Positions 51,974-58,242 of a stretch of 58,242 bases of DNA are shown in pieces. The DNA lies in contig USMB01000005.1 in NCBI GenBank assembly GCA_900555615.1, forward strand, positions 1 to 58,242. The letters are read 5' to 3'. Each line of letters begins with the position of its first letter. Positions within the stretch are counted from its first letter, which is position 1. The translations under genes were made by a program, and so were the position numbers. The stretch is from an uncultured Clostridium sp. Lineage in GTDB: Bacteria > Bacillota > Clostridia > TANB77 > CAG-508. The notes under the pieces are model-generated. The model saw nothing but the letters and a program-made list of their open reading frames with translations, did not search any database and had not been told where the DNA came from.

Positions 51974-52969
51974 TTAAAGTTGTCTAGGATCAGCTAGAGG
52001 ATTGCTTTCAACAGCATTACGAACTTGATCATTGCTTACATGAGTATAAATTTCCGTAGTAGAAATACTTTGATGACCTAGGAGTTCTTGTAAAGCTCTA
52101 ATATCTACATTACCATACTGGTACATAAGAGTAGCTGCAGTGTGTCTTAATTTATGCACAGATAAATTTTTAGAATCTAATCCAGCTTGTTGCAATTCTT
52201 TGTTAATAATAGCTTGTACAGTTCTATTGCTAATACGTTTCTTTTGTTCACTTAAAAACAAAGCTTTTTCAGAATTTTTGGAATCTCTTTTTATTAAACT
52301 TTGAGGTGGGCGAGAGGAGATATAATCATTAATTGCAACCATACAAGATTTATTTAAATAAATAGTTCGTTCTTTATTACCTTTACCTATTACAGTCATT
52401 TTACATTCGTTAAAATCAATATCATTCATATTAATTCCAACTAATTCTGAAAGTCTCATTCCACAGTTTAAAAATAGGGTAGTAATGGCATAATCTCTTT
52501 TGTAATTTCTATTATCTTGATTATCAGCAGCATTTAGAAGTTTTTTGCTATCATCTAAAGAAAGATATTTAGGCATTCGTTTTTCTAGCTTTGGTGTTTC
52601 TAAATTTTGTGCAGGATTGACTTCCAATATATTTGTTTTTTGAGAAAGATACTTAAAAAATATTCTTATTGTAGAAATTTTTCTAGCTCTAGTTGTGGCT
52701 TTGCTTTTATTATCAATTGCTAAATGTGATACATATGAATGAATGTCACTAAGAGTTATCTTTTTTAAATCTTGTTCAGAGAATTTAGTTATATCTATCT
52801 GCTCATAATCTGTCTCATTTGTCAATTTGAAGTGAATCATCATGAATTTTAAAAAATTTGCTATATCATAATTATATTCTTTTACTGAATTTGGTGATTT
52901 ATTTAGAATTGTTATTGAATAATCTAAAAATGAGTTTAAATATTCTGGGTTTTTGTCTCTTGGTATCAT
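51974..52969 (-). CDS. Tyrosine recombinase, XerC/D-like
   Basis: A 331-residue recombinase with a SAM-like N-terminal DNA-binding domain (about 10-105) and a catalytic domain with the full active site: Arg in CGMRLSELVG, Lys in GKGNKERTI, His/Arg in HKLRHTAATLM, His in LGHQSISTTE, and the nucleophile Tyr in IYTHVS. The form is that of chromosomal Xer recombinases or of integrases. GGAGA lies before ATG 52969; a GTG three codons upstream is too close. It neighbours the debris of a conjugative element, but its conserved form suggests a host role. Confidence 0.88.
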   Translation of the reverse strand: MIPRDKNPEYLNSFLDYSITILNKSPNSVKEYNYDIANFLKFMMIHFKLTNETDYEQIDITKFSEQDLKKITLSDIHSYVSHLAIDNKSKATTRARKISTIRIFFKYLSQKTNILEVNPAQNLETPKLEKRMPKYLSLDDSKKLLNAADNQDNRNYKRDYAITTLFLNCGMRLSELVGINMNDIDFNECKMTVIGKGNKERTIYLNKSCMVAINDYISSRPPQSLIKRDSKNSEKALFLSEQKKRISNRTVQAIINKELQQAGLDSKNLSVHKLRHTAATLMYQYGNVDIRALQELLGHQSISTTEIYTHVSNDQVRNAVESNPLADPRQL

Positions 52970-53077
52970 TTGTTTCACTCTCCATATTTATTATATTATA
53001 TTTTGTATAATATCACTTTTTAGATTAAAAGGGAAGATGTTGCACAAAACATTTTAAAAAATATGATTGGCAGTAAT

Positions 53078-53115
53078 AAAAAGGCTTAATTAGATTTTTT
53101 CTAATTAAACTTTTT
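53078..53115. terminator. Bidirectional terminator-like hairpin
   Basis: AAAAAG and CTTAATTAGA pair with TCTAATTAA and CTTTTT around a short T loop. Confidence 0.6.
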
Positions 53116-53171
53116 GACTGATTTTACAATCTTTTAATTTGTTCTTATTATAAAATATGTACAATAGTTCA

Positions 53172-53440
53172 AAGGAGTAAAATTAGAAGTAAACTTAAAA
53201 GATGAAACTGTGTGGCTTAATTTAGAACAAATGTCAGAATTATTTTCAAATGTTGTGAAAATCTATGATACTAATATTCCATTTGCTATTAAAGCAGCAA
53301 AAACAACGTCAAAAGGAAAAAGTATAATAGCCTATGACAAAAACAGTAAAGTCACAGAGGCTTATTCATTATTTGCAAAGGAGGTTTTGAAAGATAATGA
53401 AAGAGAAAGAAGAAAAAATGCACTTTCCCAAGATAGATGA
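53172..53440 (+). pseudogene. RhuM N-terminus fused to a ParA C-terminus
   Basis: The frame reads LKDETVWLNLEQMSELFS, the start of RhuM-like proteins, then switches without stop to YDTNIPFAIKAAKTTSKGKS and VTEAYSLFAKEVL, the C-terminal end of ParA/Soj ATPases. No proper start codon is seen (GTG at 53210 is internal). This is the result of a deletion between two ICE genes. The ParB remnant overlaps its end. Confidence 0.7.
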
Positions 53441-53716
53441 TTTCTTTACAACACAAGAAGAAAGAAAGGTGTAATACATCCTGTTATAGTAAGACCAAAA
53501 AAAGATGGAACTTATGAGATGATTTCAGGACATAGAAGAAAAAGAGCTTGTGAACTTGCAGGAATAAAAGAAATACCTGCAATAGTTAGAAAAATAACAG
53601 ATGAAGATGCAATTATTTATATGGTAGATAGTAATAAACAAAGGGAAAAAATATTGCCAAGTGAAAAGGCATTTGCCTATAAAATGAAGTTGGAGGCTAT
53701 TAAAAGACAAGGCTAA
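53397..53716 (+). pseudogene. ParB-like partition protein, internally deleted
   Basis: ATG 53397 gives KMHFPKIDDFFTTQEERK, the N-terminus of ICE ParB proteins; after a deletion with frame change, GVIHPVIVRPKKDGTYEM and ISGHRRKRACELAG, the nuclease-like box, follow to KAFAYKMKLEAIKRQG (53716), where the frame stops. The HTH and the C-terminus are missing. Confidence 0.75.
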
Positions 53717-53717
53717 A

Positions 53718-54330
53718 GTCGATTTGAATTATATGCAAAAATTATGTGGTATAGATACTGACAAAATGATAAAAAGTCTTGAAGGAATAATTTTTAGAGT
53801 TCCAGAATACGGAGAAGCAAATAATAGAAAAGAAACTGCAATTGCAACTAGTAAACAAGACTCTATAAAAGAGGCTTTTTTAAATTGGATATGGGAATAA
53901 CCTGGGAGAAGAAATGAGCTAGTTAAAATATACAATGATAAGTTCAATTCGATTCGTCCTAGAGAATATGATGGATCACATATAGACTTTGTTGGAATGA
54001 ATCCAGAAATTAAGCTAAGGAAACATCAACAGAGTGCTGTTGCTCATGTACTTTATGGAAATAATGTTTTATTAGCACATGAGGTTGGGGCAGGAAAAAC
54101 GTTTGAAATGGTTGATGCTGCAATGGAATCTAAAAGATTAGGACTTTGTAATAAGTCCTTATTTGTAGTTCCTAACCATATCATAGAGCAATTCGCTAAT
54201 GAATTTTTACAATTATATCCTAGTGCAAATGTTCTTGTAGCAACAAAAAAAGACTTTGAAACTAAAAATCGAAAAAAATGATGTTATGACATTTGAAGAA
54301 CTAGGAGTAGATAAATTGTTATTTGTTTAA
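53718..54330 (+). pseudogene. ICE SNF2-type helicase/methylase, fragment with stop codons
   Basis: Three pieces of the very large helicase found on Tn1549-like elements: SLEGIIFRVPEYGEAN to LNWIWE, an in-frame TAA, PGRRNELVKIYNDKFNSI to KLRKHQQSAVAHVL with Walker A AHEVGAGKTFEM, then a jump to MTFEELGVDKLFV. Most of the gene is missing. It cannot be functional. Confidence 0.8.
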
Positions 54331-54450
54331 AAGATTATTTAAAATAATAAAAAGAATTAGCAAGTGCATAAGAAATAAAAGCGATTAGTACATTTTGTAT
54401 TAATCTTTTTTTATTTTCTTATAATACGAATAATTTAAGAAAAATTAAAT

Positions 54451-54566
54451 ATAATATTAACAAAAAATGTGTATGGACACAAAAAAGTTCAATAGATAAT
54501 TGACTAAATTTAAGTTTTGAATTATAATATTAACAAAAAGTGTGTATAGACACAAAAAAAGTCAAT
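54451..54566 (+). repeat. Imperfect direct repeat with palindromic TGTGT-N4-ACACA centres
   Basis: Copies at about 54451-54494 and 54524-54566 (73-bp offset) each contain ATAATATTAACAAAAA followed by TGTGT, four bases, ACACA (54468-54481 and 54541-54554). They lie directly before the DUF4143 ATPase gene and look like paired operator sites. The rest of 54331-54576 is AT-rich without a gene. Confidence 0.55.
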
Positions 54567-54576
54567 GGAGGTAAAA

Positions 54577-55830
54577 ATGGAAATTGCTAGAGATGTATAT
54601 TTAAAAAAATTAAAAAGTAAAAGAAATAATAAGATGATAAAAATAATTACAGGTCTTAGAAGAAGTGGAAAATCATATTTGCTTGATCCAATGTTAAAAA
54701 ACTCATTGTTAGATGATGGAGTAAAAGAAGATCATATCATAAAAGTTGATTTAGATTCAATTGAAAATAGAGAATTAACAACAGATGGTCTAAAATTATA
54801 TGAGTTCATTATGAATAAAATTAAAGATAATGATATATATTATATTCTTCTTGATGAAATACAAAAAGTACAAGATTTTGAAAGTGTTTTAAATAGTTTT
54901 TTAAGAAAAGAAAATTTAGATGTTTATGTAACAGGAAGTAATTCAAGATTTCTTTCTACAGATATTGTAACAGAATTTAGAGGCAGGGGGGATGAAATTA
55001 GAGTTTATCCTCTTTCATTTTCAGAATTTTATAATGCCTATGAGGACAAATCTAAAGCTTTAAGAGATTATATGACTTATGGTGGAATGCCATACACTTT
55101 ATATTTAAAAACAACAGAAGAAAAAAGTGAATATCTAAATGGTTTATTTAAAAATACTTATTTAAATGATATTATTGAAAGAAATAAGATACAAAGAGAA
55201 GATATATTAGAATCTATAATAAATATGCTATCTTCATCAGTGGGTTCTTTAACAAATCCAAAAAAAATATACGATACATTTATAAGTGATGGATATAAAG
55301 ATGTAAATAGAAATACAATAAATTCATACTTGAATTATCTACAAGATGCTTTTTTAATAAATAAAGCAGAAAGATATGATATAAAAGGAAAAAAATATAT
55401 TACAACACCTTCAAAATATTATTTTACTGATATAGGCTTAAGAAATGCAAGACTAAACTTTAGACAACAAGAAGAAGATTATTTGATGGAAAATATAATC
55501 TATAATGAGTTATTAGTTAGAGGATATAATGTAGATGTCGGTGTAATTGAACGCTTTGAAAAAAATAATGAAGAAAGAACAATTAGGAAACAATTAGAAG
55601 TAGACTTCGTATGTAATCAAGCAAGTAAAAGATATTACATTCAATCTGCTTTTGCTATTCCTAATAAAGAGAAGATGGAACAAGAACAAAAATCTTTAGT
55701 GAATATAGATGATAGTTTTAAAAAAATAATTGTTGTCAAAGAAGACATAAATCTTTGGAGAAATGAGGAAGGAATTTTAATAATAGGACTAGAGGAATTT
55801 TTATTAAATCCTAATAGTTTAGATTTATAA
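54577..55830 (+). CDS. AAA_14/DUF4143 ATPase (1)
   Basis: A 417-residue ATPase of the family with an N-terminal AAA_14 domain, Walker A GLRRSGKS and Walker B ILLDEIQ, then YVTGSNSRFLSTDI, a sensor-like block, and PLSFSEFY. The C-terminal DUF4143 domain (about 190-417) ends in a REase-like fold with QLEVDFV. The cellular role of this family is unknown; copies are numerous in gut Firmicutes and Bacteroidetes. GGAGGT fixes ATG 54577 over an upstream in-frame one. Set within ICE debris but intact. Confidence 0.88.
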   Translation: MEIARDVYLKKLKSKRNNKMIKIITGLRRSGKSYLLDPMLKNSLLDDGVKEDHIIKVDLDSIENRELTTDGLKLYEFIMNKIKDNDIYYILLDEIQKVQDFESVLNSFLRKENLDVYVTGSNSRFLSTDIVTEFRGRGDEIRVYPLSFSEFYNAYEDKSKALRDYMTYGGMPYTLYLKTTEEKSEYLNGLFKNTYLNDIIERNKIQREDILESIINMLSSSVGSLTNPKKIYDTFISDGYKDVNRNTINSYLNYLQDAFLINKAERYDIKGKKYITTPSKYYFTDIGLRNARLNFRQQEEDYLMENIIYNELLVRGYNVDVGVIERFEKNNEERTIRKQLEVDFVCNQASKRYYIQSAFAIPNKEKMEQEQKSLVNIDDSFKKIIVVKEDINLWRNEEGILIIGLEEFLLNPNSLDL

Positions 55831-55853
55831 TAACATTAACATTTTTTGTAACG

Positions 55854-55885
55854 GAAGTAAGTCAATATGATTTACTTCTTTTTTT
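55854..55885 (+). terminator. Terminator
   Basis: GAAGTAA (55854-55860) pairs with TTACTTC (55872-55878), followed by TTTTTTT. Confidence 0.85.
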
Positions 55886-55924
55886 GTTATAGTAATTACT
55901 AAAAATTTCTAAAAAGGAGGAATT

Positions 55925-56227
55925 ATGGAAGATAAATTAAAGGAATTTAAGTTAAAAGTCAAAGAAAAAGGATGAGAGAAGATATAAATTATTCAGTTGA
56001 TAAGTCATTAGAAATAATATCTGACAAATATAAAAAAGACAGACAAAAAACTCAACAAGAAGTAAGGTAGGATGTGCATAGATGTCGAATATGTACCAAA
56101 AGAAATGGTAAAAAAGGTAAAAGAAGTAGATTTGCTAACTTATTTTATGAATTATAATCCAAGTGAATTAGTAAAAAAAGGAAAATGTGATAATTTGTCG
56201 AAAAACAATGTAAAAAATGTGATATAA
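55925..56227 (+). pseudogene. Remnants of ICE genes, including a CHC2 primase N-terminus
   Basis: Three short frames: 55925-55975 (16 residues, with strong AAGGAGG), 55972-56070 (32 residues, MREDINYSVDKSLEIISDKY) and 56072-56227 (51 residues). The last one, KEVDLLTYFMNYNPSELVKK, matches the beginning of ICE-borne CHC2/Toprim primases. None is a full protein. The stretch between the two ATPase genes holds nothing else but a direct repeat. Confidence 0.6.
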
Positions 56228-56258
56228 AGTATTAAAAGAATGTAAAAAATGTGATATA
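56207..56258 (+). repeat. 20-bp direct repeat, two copies
   Basis: AATGTAAAAAATGTGATATA occurs at 56207-56226 and 56239-56258 (32-bp period), just before the second DUF4143 ATPase gene; possible slippage product or regulatory pair. Confidence 0.7.
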
Positions 56259-56278
56259 CTAATGCTGAAGGTGATAAT

Positions 56279-57616
56279 ATGAGGTTAAAAAGAAAAATTG
56301 ATGAATATTTAAGAGAATGGAAAAAAAGTAAAAATAAAATGCCATTAATAGTAAAAGGTGCAAGACAAATTGGAAAAACTGAATCAATAAAAAACTTTGG
56401 ATTAAATAATTATAAAAGTTTAATTGAAATAAATTTTGTTTTACATCCAGAATATAAAGACATTTTCGAAAAAGGGTTTGAAATAGATAGAGTCATTAAA
56501 GATATCACATTAAAGAATGGAGATTTTCAATTCATACCTGGAGAAACATTAATATTTTTTGATGAAATACAAGACTATCCAAGTTGTGCAACGGCTTTAA
56601 AAGCCTTTAGAGAAGACGGAAGATTTGATGTTATATGTTCAGTATCCTTAATGGGAATAAATTATGAAGAAATTGAATCAAATAGTGTAGGCAATAAAAT
56701 TGATTATATAATGCATTCATTAGATTTTGAAGAATATTTATGGGCAAAAGGATATAGCAATGAGCAAATAGAAGATTTATATCAATGTATGAAAAAAAAT
56801 GAACCATTATCAAAAATACAATATGATGTTATGATGGAAAATTTTCAAGAATACATGATTGTTGGAGGAATGCCACTAATTGTTAAAACATTTGTTGAAA
56901 ACAAAACATATACTGGAATTCTAGAAATGCAAAAACAAATAATATTGGACTACGAAGAAGATATTACTAAATATGCAGGTGGACTTGATAAAACAAAAAT
57001 ACTAAATGCATATAGAAAAATTCCTGTATTTCTAGGTAATGAAAATAAAAAATTTCAAATAACAAAAATTTCTTCTGGAGCTCGAAATAGGGAATATGTT
57101 GGAGTCATAGAATGGCTAGAAAATGCTGGAATAGTTAATATTTGCTATTGTCTTGAACAAGTAAGTTTACCGTTAAAAGGAAACTATAATCCTGATAATT
57201 ATAGATTATATTTTGGAGATCCTGGTCTACTGATTGCAACATTGGATGAAGAAGCTCAACTTGATTTAAGAAGAAATAAAAATTTTAATACTTATAAAGG
57301 TGCGATTTATGAAAATATAGTTGCTGATATGTTAGTTAAAGAAGGATATAATTTGTACTTTTATAGGGATGAAACAGGCAGACTTGAAATGGATTTCTTT
57401 GTTAGAGATACAAATTATTTAATTCCTGTAGAAGTGAAGGCAAGTGATAATTCCACAATATCTTTAAATAATTTAATTGATATTGATAAATATAAAGATA
57501 TAAAATACGGAATAAAACTTTGCAATAAAAATATTGGATTTAATGGAAAATTTTATACATTTCCATATTTTCTTACATTTTTATTAAAAAGATATTTAAA
57601 CGAAAAAAATATATAA
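56279..57616 (+). CDS. AAA_14/DUF4143 ATPase (2)
   Basis: A 445-residue ATPase with Walker A GARQIGKT (in place of the usual GxRxxGKS), Walker B LIFFDEIQ, then VICSVSLMGINYEE and SLDFEEYLWAKGYS; the C-terminal DUF4143 domain ends with a REase-like fold (RLEMDFFVRDTNYLIPVEVK, where D, E and K could form the nuclease triad). It is only distantly related to the first ATPase, so this is not a recent duplication. Role unknown. AAGGTGAT precedes the ATG. Confidence 0.88.
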   Translation: MRLKRKIDEYLREWKKSKNKMPLIVKGARQIGKTESIKNFGLNNYKSLIEINFVLHPEYKDIFEKGFEIDRVIKDITLKNGDFQFIPGETLIFFDEIQDYPSCATALKAFREDGRFDVICSVSLMGINYEEIESNSVGNKIDYIMHSLDFEEYLWAKGYSNEQIEDLYQCMKKNEPLSKIQYDVMMENFQEYMIVGGMPLIVKTFVENKTYTGILEMQKQIILDYEEDITKYAGGLDKTKILNAYRKIPVFLGNENKKFQITKISSGARNREYVGVIEWLENAGIVNICYCLEQVSLPLKGNYNPDNYRLYFGDPGLLIATLDEEAQLDLRRNKNFNTYKGAIYENIVADMLVKEGYNLYFYRDETGRLEMDFFVRDTNYLIPVEVKASDNSTISLNNLIDIDKYKDIKYGIKLCNKNIGFNGKFYTFPYFLTFLLKRYLNEKNI

Positions 57617-57624
57617 AAATAATT

Positions 57625-57665
57625 ATAAGTCTTATTTTAAATATTAGAGTAAGGCTTACTTTTTA
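57625..57665 (+). terminator. Terminator
   Basis: AAGTCTTA (57627-57634) pairs with TAAGGCTT (57650-57657; one G:U), followed by a T-rich stretch. Confidence 0.6.
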
Positions 57666-57712
57666 TGTAGAGAAGTAGTAGAACTACAATAAAGGCATAA
57701 AATTTACTATAT

Positions 57713-58168
57713 TTAATAAAAAACGATCCAGCAAGTCGAAGAATAATAACAAACATATTCAATCATGAAGACTTAAAAGAAATGAACTTAGAGCCATGTG
57801 CATATGGAACACAATGGTTAGTAAAAGGAGGAAAATTACATTTAATACTAAACCAAAGATCACAAGATATGTTAGCAGCAAACGGATGGAACACAATGCA
57901 ATATGCAGCATTACTTTGCATGTTTGCACAAGTTTCTGGATTAGAAGTCGGAACATTAACACATAATATAGGAGATTGCCATATTTATGATAGGCATATA
58001 CCATTAATTCAAAAGTTAATAGATGCAGATTCAATAGAATGCAAACCTAAACTAATAATTAATAATAAAACAAAAGATTTTTACAAATTTAAAATAGAAG
58101 ATTTTAAAATAGAGAACTATGATTATAATAAAGAAATCAAACTAGGAAAAATTCCAGTAGCATTATAA
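57713..58168 (+). pseudogene. thyA: Thymidylate synthase, N-terminal half missing
   Basis: About 150 residues of ThyA: NDPASRRIITNIFN, then EPCAYGTQWLVKGGKL with the catalytic Cys, LILNQRSQDMLAANGWN for phosphate binding, and DCHIYDRHIPL. The first half (about 120 residues, including the folate-binding start) is absent and no ribosome site precedes the internal ATG at 57782. The 5' break falls just beyond the DUF4143 gene and its terminator. Without the N-terminal half no active enzyme is expected; the cell would need another ThyA or ThyX. Confidence 0.85.
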
Positions 58169-58213
58169 TCTAAATATATAAATCAAATATAATAAAGAAT
58201 AGGAGAAAAAGAA

Positions 58214-58242
58214 ATGTTAAGTTTAATAGTAGCAAAAGCAAA
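58214..58242 (+). CDS. folA: Dihydrofolate reductase, first codons (runs off the right edge)
   Basis: ATG 58214 with AGGAGAA before it opens MLSLIVAKAK, the usual N-terminus of DHFR. The gene follows thyA by 45 bp, the standard thyA-folA order, which makes the identification from ten codons reasonable. Confidence 0.6.

Overview
The window is AT-rich (around 30% GC by eye) and reads like the chromosome of a spore-forming, low-GC member of the Clostridia. It uses AGA for arginine and strong AGGAGG ribosome sites, carries a dipicolinate synthase subunit (dpaB) and a SleB-type cell-wall hydrolase, has class I Fda-type aldolase, ClpB and HtpG under CIRCE-like operators, and uses TGA as a stop. The species cannot be named from the sequence. 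No rRNA or tRNA gene was recognised.

Layout. 1-9.3 kb: end of ackA, an MFS transporter, a SleB-like hydrolase, a DUF2238-like membrane protein, a DUF4173/DUF2975/HTH set, a transglycosylase, a DUF1064 protein, a phosphatase and small envelope proteins. 9.3-28.6 kb: a two-component system, acyl-CoA ligase, aldolase, clpB, a VanY-type carboxypeptidase, a WHH-type nuclease, a MacB/Bce-like ABC transporter with its own two-component system, a TVP38 protein and a large predicted zinc peptidase. Seven copies of a 31-bp repeat lie in this stretch. 28.6-34.6 kb: tyrS, two tandem mgtE genes, htpG.

34.6-46 kb is the most unusual part. A NitT/TauT-type ABC ATPase gene is cut by a 5,058-bp element (about 35221-40278) that carries a large serine recombinase and has symmetric inverted repeats beside a CAGAAG core. 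Inside it is a diversity-generating retroelement (DGR): two target genes (36113 and 36921) each end in a 113-bp variable repeat, and a non-coding 113-bp template repeat (37999-38111) encodes runs of AAY codons. All differences between template and variable repeats fall on template adenines, except one base. The reverse transcriptase has decayed to its C-terminal part. Two strong GNRA-capped hairpins lie upstream of the first target gene. Beyond the element the broken ABC gene resumes and is followed by NUDIX, a radical SAM/SPASM enzyme, a 14-residue Cys-containing peptide, two unknown proteins, the ABC permease, a frameshifted metallopeptidase and the substrate-binding protein.

46-58.2 kb: hisS, a sigma-region-4 plus alpha-CTD-like protein, hemolysin III, a decayed sipW/TasA-like locus, dpaB, a Xer-like recombinase, then debris of a conjugative element (RhuM/ParA, ParB, SNF2 helicase and CHC2 primase fragments) mixed with two intact DUF4143 AAA ATPases, a 5'-truncated thyA and the first codons of folA. 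The region combines a stable housekeeping backbone with at least two mobile-element scars.
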